A stretch of DNA of 64,000 bases. Source: UBA8687 sp964564655 (lineage in GTDB: Bacteria > Nitrospinota > Nitrospinia > Nitrospinales > VA-1). Both the position numbers and the translations under genes were made by a program. Below the pieces are notes generated by a model. That model did not search any database. It saw nothing but the letters and a program-made list of their open reading frames with translations, and had not been told where the DNA came from. Positions 42,319 to 51,487 of the stretch are shown here, one piece after another (position 1 is the stretch's first letter; every line of letters starts with the position of its first letter). Location of the stretch: NCBI GenBank assembly GCA_964564655.1, contig CAZMBO010000001.1:1-64000 (forward strand), given 5' to 3'.

Positions 42319-44064
42319 TTGAATAATCTGAAATCCTTTTTACCGTATGTCAGTAAATATCGCAGAGAATTACTGTTGGGTATTTTGGCATTGATTATTA
42401 CGGATGCAATGACGCTTGTTGTTCCGTGGTTGATAAAAGATTTCATTGATATTATTTCTGTAAAACCCGAAAAAGCACAAATATTAAAATATGTTCTTTT
42501 GCTCTTTTTAATTTCATTAGGATTAATGGGGGGGCGCTATTGGTGGCGTAAGTATATGTTTGGTCTTTCTAGAAAAATTGAATTTGATATTCTCAATGAT
42601 CTTTTTCAACATCTACTTAGCCTAGATCGCTTGTGGTATCAGAAACAAAAAACAGGTGATCTCATGTCCCGAGCTACTAATGATTTAAGGGCGGTTCGCG
42701 AATTCTTTGGCCTGGGAATTCTAATCCTTATCGATGCAGTTTTCGTTATTATCATGGCCGTGATAATGATGAGTTTTATAAATTTTGACTTGGCCCTTAA
42801 AGTTTTTATCCCTTTACCGTTTATATCTATTTTGTTTTTTTGTTTTGTAAGAGAAATAGGTAAAAGACATAAAGAAGTACAGGAACATTTAGCTAAAATC
42901 ACTGAACGGGTACAGGAAAATCTTTCAGGTATCCGGGTCCTTCATGCATTTGTTCAGGAGGAGTATGAAAAGAAAAAATTTGAAAAATTAAATCTTGAAT
43001 ACATCAAAAAAAATCTAAGAGTTACCCAGATATTTGGTCTATTCACTCCAACCATGATCTTTTCGATGGGTATTGCAAGTATGATTTCTCTTTGGATGGG
43101 TGGAAAAGCAGTTATTTCAGAAGATATAACTGTAGGATCATTTGTCGCCTTCAATGGTTATTTGATGCTTCTATCTTGGCCTATGATGGGGATTGGATAT
43201 GTGTTTAATTTAACTCAAAAAGGCCTAGTTGGGATGCAAAGAATCAGCGAAGTGTTTTTGGCGAAAGCAGAAATTTTGGATGAAGGTATAAATTTTATGG
43301 ATATTCCTCGCCATGGTGACTTGGAGCTGACAAAAGTTTTCTTTTCCTATTCTGGTGAGGCCGGTAGAACCCTTAATGGGATTGATTTGAGAGTTTCATC
43401 GGGGCAAACCCTTGGAGTCGTTGGGGTAGTCGGATCTGGAAAAACAACTTTAGCTCAAATTTTGCTTCGTTTCTATGATCCCATTTCAGGTGATATTTTA
43501 ATTGACGGTAAATCTATTCGAGAGTTTTCGTTAAAAAGTTTGCGGGATTATATTGGGTATGTGAGTCAGGAACCTTTTCTTTTTTCTACTTCCATTCGTA
43601 ATAATATTGCACTGGGTAATAAGAACATATCTGGCTCGGAGATAGAAAAAATAGTACAAATTGCCGGGCTGGATTCTGATCTAAAAAACTTCCCTGATTA
43701 CATTGAGACTCCTGTAGGTGCAAAGGGCGTTACATTGTCGGGTGGGCAGAAGCAAAGAATTGCTCTGGCCCGAGCATTATTAAAAAACCCAAAATTATTA
43801 ATACTTGATGATTCCTTTTCCAACCTAGACTTTGAAATGGAAAAGGATTTACTGAAAAATTTAAAGAAATACTATGGGAAAACAACCAAGATAATTATTT
43901 CTCACCGGGTTTCTACAATATTAAGTGCAGATAATATAGTTGTTATTGAAAATGGAGCTATTTCTGAACAGGGTAAACACTCTCAGTTGGTAGAGTTGGG
44001 AGGAGTTTATGCTGAATTATTTCGAAATCAGGAATTAGCCAGAGAGATGAAGATAATTCTTTAA
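42319..44064 (+). CDS. ABC exporter half-transporter with degenerate ATP site
   Basis: The 581-residue protein has six membrane helices in the first 320 residues and a C-terminal nucleotide-binding domain. Walker A is GVVGSGKTT, the signature LSGGQKQRIALARALL is canonical, but Walker B reads LLILDDSFSNLD: the catalytic Glu is Asp. That, with a normal signature, is typical of the non-hydrolysing half of heterodimeric exporters such as TM287/288 or MdlA. A TTG start with AGGA upstream fits. The partner gene overlaps by one base. Confidence 0.92.
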   Translation: MNNLKSFLPYVSKYRRELLLGILALIITDAMTLVVPWLIKDFIDIISVKPEKAQILKYVLLLFLISLGLMGGRYWWRKYMFGLSRKIEFDILNDLFQHLLSLDRLWYQKQKTGDLMSRATNDLRAVREFFGLGILILIDAVFVIIMAVIMMSFINFDLALKVFIPLPFISILFFCFVREIGKRHKEVQEHLAKITERVQENLSGIRVLHAFVQEEYEKKKFEKLNLEYIKKNLRVTQIFGLFTPTMIFSMGIASMISLWMGGKAVISEDITVGSFVAFNGYLMLLSWPMMGIGYVFNLTQKGLVGMQRISEVFLAKAEILDEGINFMDIPRHGDLELTKVFFSYSGEAGRTLNGIDLRVSSGQTLGVVGVVGSGKTTLAQILLRFYDPISGDILIDGKSIREFSLKSLRDYIGYVSQEPFLFSTSIRNNIALGNKNISGSEIEKIVQIAGLDSDLKNFPDYIETPVGAKGVTLSGGQKQRIALARALLKNPKLLILDDSFSNLDFEMEKDLLKNLKKYYGKTTKIIISHRVSTILSADNIVVIENGAISEQGKHSQLVELGGVYAELFRNQELAREMKIIL

Positions 44065-45845
44065 TGAAAAATAGTGAAGATCTGAGAGATCGATATAAAG
44101 ATTTTATATTGTTTAAAAGGGTACTTATTCATTTAAAACCCTACTCGAGCTTGGTAATTTTGGCCGTTTTGCTACTCTTAGCTGTTTCTGTATTAAATTT
44201 GACAGGTCCTTACCTTACAAAAATTGTTATTGATGATCATATAAAAGCAAAGAACATAAATGGTTTGGATGTTATTGCGGGTATATACTTTGCGGTTCTG
44301 ATTTTTTCTTTTATATTCCAGTTTTTCCAGACCTATTTCATGCAGTACATTGGGCAAAAAGTAATGTTTGACCTTAGATCTCAAGTTTTTTCCCACCTTC
44401 ATAAAATGTCTTTTTCTTATTTTGATAAAAACCCTATCGGCAAGATGATTACTCGAGTAGTTAATGATGTGGAAGTGTTAAATGAGATGCTGACTTCCGG
44501 TCTTATTCTTATTTTTAGCGATCTGTTTACACTTTTTGGGATATTCTTTGTAATGCTGTATCTCGATTGGAAACTCACTCTGGTTGTCTGTATTGTTTTC
44601 CCTTTTTTAGCTACCGCTACCCGGATTTATAGAGTTCGCGCTCGGGATGCTCTCAGAAAAAACCGCGCACATGTTTCAGAACTTAATTCCTATATTGAAG
44701 AAAACCTTTCAGGAATAGACACGGTGCAATGCTTCAATCGAGAAAAGAGAAACTTTAGAAATTTTTTTTCTATCAATAATGAGCGGTTGAAAGAAGATTT
44801 AAGAACGGTTCGATATAATGCCTTTTATATGCCATCCATTGATTTTTTCAGTTCGCTAGCGATTGGTATGGTTATTTGGTATGGAGGCGGACGATTTGTT
44901 CAGGATGAAATCCAATTAGGAATTTTGGTAGCATTTATTCAGTATTTGCAAAAATTTTTTGAACCGGTCCGAGATCTTGCTGAAAAATTCAATGTCATAC
45001 AAACTGCTATGGCTTCATCTGAGCGAATTTTTGAATTACTTGATACTCCGGAACAAATCCCTTCAATGGTTCCTCCTCAAAGAGATTTTAAGATTAAAGG
45101 TAATGTGGAATTTAAAAATGTATGGTTTTCTTACAATGAGAATCAATTTATCTTAAAAGGTATTTCCTTTTCTTTAAAACAAGGAGAGAGTCTGGCCATT
45201 GTCGGTGCTACTGGATCAGGAAAGTCCACCATCATCAATGCCCTTTGTAGGTTTTATGAAATTAATAAGGGTAATATCCTATTTGATGGACAATCTATCA
45301 AAGACATCAATAAATTTGATTTGCGAAAGCAGATTGCATTGGTGCAACAAGATGTTTTTCTGTTTTCTGGGAATGTTATGGATAATATTCGTCTAGGAAA
45401 TGTACAGATGGGGCAAGAGGAAATTCAATCTATATCCAATGCAGTTAGTTCGCATAATTTTATAAATAATTTTCCGTTAAAATATGAACAAGAGTTAAGT
45501 GAGGGGGGAGGAGGTATTTCTTCTGGACAAAGGCAATTGCTATCCTTTGCCAGAGCGCTCGCAGCAAAACCTAGAATATTGGTTCTTGACGAAGCAACTT
45601 CTAGCGTTGATGTGGATACCGAGCGTCAAATTCAAAATGGAATTAAAGAAATCATCCGTGGACGAACCAGTATCATAATCGCACATAGACTTTCTACTCT
45701 GATGCATGTTGACAAGGTTCTTGTGCTTCAAGATGGAAAGATTATTGAGTTTGGAAAGAGAAACGAGCTATTGCAGCAAAAGGGAGTCTTTTATAAGCTT
45801 TGCCATGCACAAATGAAATCAGAGCAATTCAGGGTCGAACAATAA
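44064..45845 (+). CDS. ABC exporter half-transporter with intact catalytic site
   Basis: The 593-residue protein complements the preceding gene. It has six membrane helices, Walker A GATGSGKSTI, a non-canonical signature ISSGQRQLLSFARAL, and Walker B LVLDEATSSVD with the catalytic Glu, so the single active site would pair this Walker sequence with the partner's LSGGQ. MdlB-like proteins have the same SSGQ variant. The start codon overlaps the previous stop (TAATG). The substrate, lipid or peptide or drug, cannot be read from sequence. Confidence 0.93.
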   Translation: MKNSEDLRDRYKDFILFKRVLIHLKPYSSLVILAVLLLLAVSVLNLTGPYLTKIVIDDHIKAKNINGLDVIAGIYFAVLIFSFIFQFFQTYFMQYIGQKVMFDLRSQVFSHLHKMSFSYFDKNPIGKMITRVVNDVEVLNEMLTSGLILIFSDLFTLFGIFFVMLYLDWKLTLVVCIVFPFLATATRIYRVRARDALRKNRAHVSELNSYIEENLSGIDTVQCFNREKRNFRNFFSINNERLKEDLRTVRYNAFYMPSIDFFSSLAIGMVIWYGGGRFVQDEIQLGILVAFIQYLQKFFEPVRDLAEKFNVIQTAMASSERIFELLDTPEQIPSMVPPQRDFKIKGNVEFKNVWFSYNENQFILKGISFSLKQGESLAIVGATGSGKSTIINALCRFYEINKGNILFDGQSIKDINKFDLRKQIALVQQDVFLFSGNVMDNIRLGNVQMGQEEIQSISNAVSSHNFINNFPLKYEQELSEGGGGISSGQRQLLSFARALAAKPRILVLDEATSSVDVDTERQIQNGIKEIIRGRTSIIIAHRLSTLMHVDKVLVLQDGKIIEFGKRNELLQQKGVFYKLCHAQMKSEQFRVEQ

Positions 45846-45852
45846 CGGCTCC

Positions 45853-46170
45853 CTACTTGTAAGTTATAACTAGTTTTTTTACAGGGCGATTGTTCTGAAT
45901 ATGTTCGACAAGAATTTCTTCCATATCTTCTATTCCGCGTGGTGCATACCAGATATCATCTGGGTAAATGACCATTGTAGGGCCTTGAGAGCAGGCATCT
46001 AGACAACCAGCTTTGTTTACACGAACCTTCTCTTTTAAGCCCAATTCATGCACACGACCTTTGAGGTGATCCAGTAATTTCAACGACCCTCTTGAAGTGC
46101 AACAGCCTCTTTTGTCACCTGATTTTCTTTCGTTGATACAAACAAAAATGTGTTTTTGGAAACGGCCCAT
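45853..46170 (-). CDS. Thioredoxin-like 2Fe-2S ferredoxin
   Basis: The 105-residue protein has the cysteine pattern of this ferredoxin type: Cys11 (IFVCINER), Cys23-Cys24 (RGCCTSRG), and Cys56/Cys60 (AGCLDACSQGP), with VIYPDDIWYA before the C-terminal helix. It should carry one [2Fe-2S] cluster and one electron in the cytoplasm. The gene is 17 bases downstream of a cysteine-synthase-family gene, part of a sulfur-metabolism cluster, so it may serve sulfite or thiosulfate reduction or cluster assembly. Confidence 0.88.
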   Translation of the reverse strand: MGRFQKHIFVCINERKSGDKRGCCTSRGSLKLLDHLKGRVHELGLKEKVRVNKAGCLDACSQGPTMVIYPDDIWYAPRGIEDMEEILVEHIQNNRPVKKLVITYK

Positions 46171-46187
46171 TGGATTTAAATGGAAGG

Positions 46188-47201
46188 TTAGTCGGCTTTG
46201 GGGAGTTTATGGCTAGTTTCGTTTTCATAGTATTTTTTGAAATGGCCAAAATTAACATAACATCTCTCACAGCTATCAGGAAACACAGTGACGATCACAC
46301 CACTCTCGATTTTTGCAGCCAACTTGAGAGCACCTAGCATAGCAGCCGCTGATGAATGTCCGACGAGAATTCCTTCCTGTTTTTCTAATGTTTCAACCAT
46401 ATCGTAAGATTCTTCCGTTGGAACACTAATTTTACCATTTAGTTCATTTTCCTTATAGATTCCTGGAACAATGGATGTCTCCATATGCTTCAGACCTTCT
46501 AATCCATGAAGTGATTCTGCAGGCTCAACTGCGTAGCATTCAATATCAGGGTTAAAACTGCGAAGGCCTCGGCTGGTTCCCATTATGGTCCCACCGGTGC
46601 CAATTCCTGCGAGAAAGTGAGTAATGCGACTATTGGTTTGTTTCCATATTTCTTTGGCTGTGGTTTCGTAATGAGCTTTCCAGTTAGAATCATTATTGTA
46701 TTGGTCTGGCATAAAATATTTGTCGGGGTCTTTTTCATAAATTTCTTTGGCCAGAATAATTGCACCATCAGAACCTTCGAACGGGCTGGAGGTTACAATT
46801 TCTGCACCATAAAAGTCAGCCATGAGACCTTTTCTTTCTTTACAAACATTAGCAGGCATAACGAGTTTGACTTTGTAACCCTTTACTTTCCCTATCAACG
46901 CATAGGAGATACCCGTATTCCCAGATGTGGAATCGAGAATAATTTTATCTTTGGTCAATTTGCCAGATTTTTCTCCGTCTTCGATCATTTTAAGAGCGGG
47001 ACGCGATTTTACCGAACCACCAGAATTTTTCCATTCTGCCTTAGCATAGATTTCGACATTCTTATGCTCTTTGCCGATGTTATGAATTCGAATTAAGGGG
47101 GTGTTCCCAATTGTATCCAAAACGGACTTATCCGTTATGACTGGGCAGGTAGGAGCCTGCACCTCAAAAGGAATAGGAAAACTCAGCGGTTTTGATGACA
47201 T
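46188..47201 (-). CDS. Cysteine-synthase-family PLP enzyme
   Basis: The 337-residue fold type II PLP enzyme has Lys in SGGSVKSRPALKM as Schiff base, the phosphate loop LDSTSGNTGISYAL, and the glycine cup AGIGTGGTIMGTSRGL. Its N-terminus has about 35 extra residues (PIPFEVQAPTCPVITDK) before the usual IGNTPLIR. The C-terminus contains GVIVTVFPDSCERCYVN: a Cys where DTGERYLS is normal. It lies behind the MoeB- and CysO-like genes, suggesting it uses sulfur-carrier thiocarboxylate rather than free sulfide, as Mycobacterium CysM does. The true acceptor (O-phosphoserine or O-acetylserine) is unproven. Confidence 0.85.
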   Translation of the reverse strand: MSSKPLSFPIPFEVQAPTCPVITDKSVLDTIGNTPLIRIHNIGKEHKNVEIYAKAEWKNSGGSVKSRPALKMIEDGEKSGKLTKDKIILDSTSGNTGISYALIGKVKGYKVKLVMPANVCKERKGLMADFYGAEIVTSSPFEGSDGAIILAKEIYEKDPDKYFMPDQYNNDSNWKAHYETTAKEIWKQTNSRITHFLAGIGTGGTIMGTSRGLRSFNPDIECYAVEPAESLHGLEGLKHMETSIVPGIYKENELNGKISVPTEESYDMVETLEKQEGILVGHSSAAAMLGALKLAAKIESGVIVTVFPDSCERCYVNFGHFKKYYENETSHKLPKAD

Positions 47202-47276
47202 ATTAAAATCTTTAGAAAAATTTAACCCGTTGTCCTGAACATTCTAAGTGGGCAGCAGGTAATTGTTAAAGTTTTG

Positions 47277-48083
47277 TCAGCGTGATAACCCACAAAATTC
47301 TTCGTAATCTATTAATTCTGTTATCGTCGATTGATCACTGCAGACTGGGCACTTAGGGTCTCTTTTAAGTTTAAGCTTCCTGAATTCGGTTTTTAAGGCA
47401 TCATATAAGAGCAGGGACCCTACTAATGTTTCCCCTTGACCTAAAATTAGCTTCAAAGTTTCCACAACCTGGAGATTTCCAATGATACCCGCTAAAACAC
47501 CAAGTACACCACCTTCTTGACAATTAGGCACAAGACCAGGTGGTGGAGGTTCAGGATATAAACAACGATAACACGGACCATCATTCGGTTTAAATACTGT
47601 GACCTGGCCCTCAAAACGGAAAATGCTGCCATGAATATTGGTTTTTCCAGTCAACACGCAAGCATCATTAATGAGATATCGTGTAGCAAAATTGTCCGTG
47701 CCATCCAATATATAGTCATAGGGTTCAAACAGACGCATGATATTTTCTGAACTTAACTTTTCATTGAATATGGCAACTTTGACATCAGGGTTAAGAGCCT
47801 CTATGGTTTTTTTTGCAGACTCAGTTTTGAGCATTCCTATTCGTTCGGTGTTATGAATGATCTGTCGCTGTAGATTACTCAGATCAACCGTGTCAAAATC
47901 GATGATTCCCATATTACCAATTCCCGCTGCAGCAAGATAGTAGGCTGCTGGAGAACCTAATCCGCCTGCACCCACAAGCAACACTTTTGACTCTAGGAGT
48001 TTGCTTTGACCTTCTCCTCCTACTTCGGGTAGGATGATATGGCGGCTGTATCGCTCGACTTGTTCGTCTGAAAAATCAAACAT
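47277..48083 (-). CDS. moeB: MoeB/ThiF-family adenylyltransferase
   Basis: The 268-residue E1-like enzyme activates the C-terminus of a ubiquitin-like sulfur carrier by adenylation. It has the ATP site VLLVGAGGLGSPAAYYL, the DFDTVDLSNLQRQ motif, the Asp in ILDGTDNFATRYLIND, and zinc cysteines CYRC and CPVC. There is no C-terminal rhodanese domain. Its ATG overlaps the stop of the sulfur-carrier gene by one base, so the pair is translated together, and it should act on that protein. Confidence 0.92.
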   Translation of the reverse strand: MFDFSDEQVERYSRHIILPEVGGEGQSKLLESKVLLVGAGGLGSPAAYYLAAAGIGNMGIIDFDTVDLSNLQRQIIHNTERIGMLKTESAKKTIEALNPDVKVAIFNEKLSSENIMRLFEPYDYILDGTDNFATRYLINDACVLTGKTNIHGSIFRFEGQVTVFKPNDGPCYRCLYPEPPPPGLVPNCQEGGVLGVLAGIIGNLQVVETLKLILGQGETLVGSLLLYDALKTEFRKLKLKRDPKCPVCSDQSTITELIDYEEFCGLSR

Positions 48084-48364
48084 TAAATTACTCCACCTGC
48101 AATTGCCGGGATGATGGAAATTTCGTCACCATCTTTTACTACTGTTTTTTCTCCTTCAAGAAAACGTATGTCATCTTCATTTAGATAAATATTAATGAAT
48201 CTTCTTGGAGTGCCGTCATCTTCACAGATGCGCTCTTTGATGCCCGTAAACTGGGATTCTAAATTATCAAGAATTTCTGTAATATTAGAGCCATCAGCTG
48301 TTACTTCACTCTTGTTGTCAGTCAATTTCATTAATGGTGTAGGTACTCTTACTTTTACTGCCAT
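48083..48364 (-). CDS. CysO/ThiS-like sulfur carrier with two residues after the Gly-Gly
   Basis: The 93-residue ubiquitin-like protein ends SIIPAIAGGVI: the diglycine (Gly90-Gly91) is followed by Val-Ile before the stop, whereas active sulfur carriers need a free C-terminal Gly. Comparable tails (QbsE and some CysO-type proteins) are removed by a JAMM protease first. DGTPRRFINIYLNEDDIRF is the family centre. Position between thrC and moeB matches carrier-dependent cysteine synthesis. No JAMM protease is in the window. Codons and stop were checked on the minus strand, and the tail is not a mis-framed read. Confidence 0.85.
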   Translation of the reverse strand: MAVKVRVPTPLMKLTDNKSEVTADGSNITEILDNLESQFTGIKERICEDDGTPRRFINIYLNEDDIRFLEGEKTVVKDGDEISIIPAIAGGVI

Positions 48365-48376
48365 ACTTTACTCCTT

Positions 48377-49615
48377 TTATACCGTTAAACTGTTTTCAAA
48401 AATTTCTTCAAAACTATTTACTTTAGGCTCGATCACGATAGGTGCTTCAAAACAATCGGCCAGAGCTTCCTGAGTTTTCAGTCCATTTCCCGTGATACAA
48501 ATTACAGTTGTTTCGTCGGGTTTGATACGTCCTTGTTCAATCAATTTTTTTGTGACTCCTACCGTCACGCCTCCTGCGGTTTCTGTAAATATGCCTTCGG
48601 TCTCGGCTAATAGTTTCATAGACTCAACCACTTCCTGGTCAGACACATCTTCACCATAGCCACCACTCGTGTTTGCTGTTTTAATGCCATAATACCCATC
48701 GGCAGGATTGCCGATAGCAATAGACTTGGCGATAGTATTTGGTTTTACTGGGACAATATTTTCACTACCGTTTTTTATGGCCGTGGTGACTGGTGAGCAT
48801 CCGGTCGCCTGTGCTGCAAAAATTTTACTCTGCACTTTTTCAACCAGTCCAAGCATTTCAAATTCGTGAAATGCTTTCCAAATTTTTGTTATTAATGAGC
48901 TTCCCGCAACGGGGACCACTACATTGTCCGGGATTTTCCATCCTAGTTGTTCGGCGATTTCATATCCATAAGATTTCGAACCGTCTCCATAATAAGGACG
49001 GATATTGATATTTACAAAAGCCCATTTATGGTTAACAGCAATTTCGCTGCATAGCCGGTTTACATCATCGTAGCTACCTTTAACTGCTATCAATTGAGAA
49101 CCGTAAACCAGAGTGCCAAGAATTTTTCCTGCTTCCAGTCCGTCAGGAATAAAAATACAACTTTTTAACCCTGCTTCAGCAGCATGGGCTGCAACAGAGT
49201 TGGCTAGATTTCCCGTTGAAGCGCAGGAAACGGTGTCGAATCCAAATTCAATAGCTTTTGAAACTGCAACTGCAACTACTCTATCTTTAAAAGAAAATGT
49301 TGGGTGATTTACACTGTCATTTTTTATATAAAGATTTTTTACACCCAAAGCTTTGCCCAGGTTTTTAGCCTGCACCAATGGTGTAAAGCCCGTGTGCAGT
49401 CCCACTTTAGGAGTTTCATCAATAGGAAGCAGATCCTGATAGCGCCACATTGTTGGAGGTCCGGCTTCGATAGACTTTTTATTTACGACTTTCTTGATGG
49501 ATTCATAGTCGTAGTTGCACTCAAGAGGACCGAAACAATATTCGCAGACGTGAATCGGCTCCTTTGGATATTCCCTTTTACATTCTTTGCAAATTAATCC
49601 TTTTACATAACCCAT
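48377..49615 (-). CDS. thrC: Threonine synthase
   Basis: The 412-residue enzyme converts O-phosphohomoserine to threonine. The N-terminus is a zinc ribbon (CKEC...CEYC), as in the long bacterial forms. The PLP lysine is in HPTFSFKDRVVAVAV, the phosphate loop is SCASTGNLANSVAAH, and GYGEDVSDQEVVES leads to the C-terminal domain. It precedes the CysO-like gene by 12 bases; thrC next to cysO/moeB/cysM-like genes is a known arrangement and supports a shared amino-acid-sulfur operon. Confidence 0.93.
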   Translation of the reverse strand: MGYVKGLICKECKREYPKEPIHVCEYCFGPLECNYDYESIKKVVNKKSIEAGPPTMWRYQDLLPIDETPKVGLHTGFTPLVQAKNLGKALGVKNLYIKNDSVNHPTFSFKDRVVAVAVSKAIEFGFDTVSCASTGNLANSVAAHAAEAGLKSCIFIPDGLEAGKILGTLVYGSQLIAVKGSYDDVNRLCSEIAVNHKWAFVNINIRPYYGDGSKSYGYEIAEQLGWKIPDNVVVPVAGSSLITKIWKAFHEFEMLGLVEKVQSKIFAAQATGCSPVTTAIKNGSENIVPVKPNTIAKSIAIGNPADGYYGIKTANTSGGYGEDVSDQEVVESMKLLAETEGIFTETAGGVTVGVTKKLIEQGRIKPDETTVICITGNGLKTQEALADCFEAPIVIEPKVNSFEEIFENSLTV

Positions 49616-49698
49616 TCCAACATTCCCTTAATTTTATTACAGAAAAAATAATTGTAATTAGAGGTTTCCCAGTTACCTGTTTAATTTAAAGGTACCGA

Positions 49699-50610
49699 TT
49701 AAGACTCAAATAGCGCTCGCCTACAAGGTAAAATCACAACCACATTTTTTTTAGGGCCTAATTCTTTGGCCATTTCATTGGCGGCAAAACATGCGGCTCC
49801 AGAAGAACTCCCAGCGATAAGACCTTCTTCTTTTCCAAGTCTCTGGGCAAATAGAAAAGCATTTTCATCAGAAACGGGTAAAATGCGATCTAGTAAATCA
49901 AAGTTCAGTACATTTGGTTTAAATCCTGCTCCAATTCCTTGGATTTTGTGGGGGCCAGGCGGATTTCCTGATAAAACTGCCGAGGTAGCAGGTTCTACAC
50001 CCATTATTTTTATCTCCCCATAATGCTTTTTTAAAACTTCTCCAACACCAGTTATAGTTCCTCCAGTACCTATCCCTGCTACAAATCCATCTATCGGCTC
50101 TCCGTCCATGTCAGCAATAATTTCGGGAGCGGTGGTTTTTCTGTGCACCTCCGGGTTGGCCGGATTGTTGAATTGCTGTGGCATAAAATAATCTGGATTT
50201 TCAGCTAGCAACTCCTCAGCTCTTTCTATAGTGCCTTCCATTCCAAATTCTGCACGACTTAATTCTGTTTTAGCACCAAAACTTTCAAGGATCATTCTTC
50301 GATCGGTACTCATATTCTCAGACATGACCAGCACAACATTGTATCCCTTCACGGCGCCCACTAAAGCAAGACCAATGCCAGTATTGCCACTTGTAGGCTC
50401 AATAATTGTAGAACCCTGTTTTAAAAGACCTTTTTCTTCAGCATCTTCCACCATGGCGAGTGCAATACGATCTTTAACACTGCCTCCTGGGTTGAAGGAT
50501 TCTAATTTAGCAAAAATATTGGCGCCATTTGCGGGAATAACGCTATTTAGTTTAACTAAAGGTGTACCCCCGATCAACTTTAAACTATTTATAAATTTGG
50601 ATTTACTCAT
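49699..50610 (-). CDS. cysK: Cysteine synthase (CysK/CysM) with a C-terminal frameshift
   Basis: The 303-residue protein has PLP lysine in NPGGSVKDRIALAM, TSGNTGIGLALVGAV, and GIGTGGTITGVGEVL. It makes cysteine from O-acetylserine and sulfide. The expected ending ILPDTGERYLS is broken: the frame reads ILPCRRALFES and stops at 49699, while the other frame immediately continues GERYLSLNRYL and stops at 49686. One extra base or two missing bases near 49722-49727 therefore truncated and scrambled about 15 C-terminal residues. This may be a sequencing error or a real mutation; the catalytic residues are upstream and intact. Confidence 0.88.
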   Translation of the reverse strand: MSKSKFINSLKLIGGTPLVKLNSVIPANGANIFAKLESFNPGGSVKDRIALAMVEDAEEKGLLKQGSTIIEPTSGNTGIGLALVGAVKGYNVVLVMSENMSTDRRMILESFGAKTELSRAEFGMEGTIERAEELLAENPDYFMPQQFNNPANPEVHRKTTAPEIIADMDGEPIDGFVAGIGTGGTITGVGEVLKKHYGEIKIMGVEPATSAVLSGNPPGPHKIQGIGAGFKPNVLNFDLLDRILPVSDENAFLFAQRLGKEEGLIAGSSSGAACFAANEMAKELGPKKNVVVILPCRRALFES

Positions 50611-51098
50611 TTTGCTATAAATGAAAGGGTATAAATATCTGGTTTATGAATAGACATCCACCTTGTATGCCTTTAAGACCCAAAAGAGAGAAAATTATAT
50701 ACTATAAATACTTCATACTATTTTAGATCAGCCATGAATTCAAGCCATTTATGGGATTTTGTGAGGAGAAAAATCAGTTCTTTGACTGTTTCTTTTTGCT
50801 TAGCCCACGTTGGTGCTTTTTAATTGCCGGATCACGAATTGCGAATCATTATCTTTGGGTACTACATTGAGGAGTAATGCAAGAAAGCAACTTTGTTTTC
50901 GGATGCAAATATTTATAACTGACGATGGTTTTATCCGGACTCCTAAAGTTTTTGGAAAAATCATGGAAAAGCTTTAAATAATTAAGGTTGTGCTGGCTAC
51001 TCAAGCGATTTTTAATTTTTAGGCAATGGTTTATTTGGAGTTATTTTTGTGCATTGTTTATAATTACCATCGTTACCTAATTTTTGGGAGATGCAGAG
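50611..51098. other. Non-coding gap of about 490 bases
   Basis: This AT-rich stretch separates the leftward cysteine-synthase gene from a rightward gene. It contains only very short frames, e.g. 29 codons from the ATG near 50733 and 13 codons from one near 50878 that follows GAGGAG; none shows protein-like composition. I see no riboswitch, tRNA or terminator I can name. Its size leaves room for a small RNA. Confidence 0.35.
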
Positions 51099-51482
51099 TT
51101 GAGTGCGCAATCATTGATGGATGAGTTATTAAAATTCTTGCCGATTCGGGTTTATGGACGTGGAGCGGTGCTGGTACTTCTACGTGAAATGGGGTTTCAG
51201 GTCAAAAACAAAACTCCGTTGGAAGTTACGGATATTTATCGTGACGACAATTCTGGTGAGTTGGTTTGTAAGCTGACTCCTGATGGAAAAGGTGATTTCA
51301 CCGCTGCTCTCACCAACTTGAAGTTGGACATCAAACATCCTTTATATCAAAAGGTGAAAAACTACCAGATAGAAGTTTCCGAGGCATTAGGAAAACTGGA
51401 TGAAGAAGATACTCGCCAGACAAGTATCGATCAGGAAGACCGCGGTGGATTTCGTGTGGGTAACTTATATAAAAATAAATAA
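51099..51482 (+). CDS. Unknown 127-residue protein
   Basis: The likely start is TTG at 51099, eight bases after GGGAG; another TTG at 51084 lies too close to that site. The protein begins MSAQSLMDELLKFLP and contains VYGRGAVLVLLREMGFQV and TDIYRDDNSGELVCKLTPDG, a mixed alpha/beta fold with an acidic helical C-terminus ending in GGFRVGNLYKNK. No domain is recognised. It converges on the MoxR gene. Confidence 0.62.
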   Translation: MSAQSLMDELLKFLPIRVYGRGAVLVLLREMGFQVKNKTPLEVTDIYRDDNSGELVCKLTPDGKGDFTAALTNLKLDIKHPLYQKVKNYQIEVSEALGKLDEEDTRQTSIDQEDRGGFRVGNLYKNK

Positions 51483-51487
51483 TGTTT

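Noticed and set aside
46617..47096. 159-codon open frame opposite the cysteine-synthase-family gene
   Set aside because: Phe-rich antisense translation without motifs; the minus-strand PLP enzyme is unambiguous.
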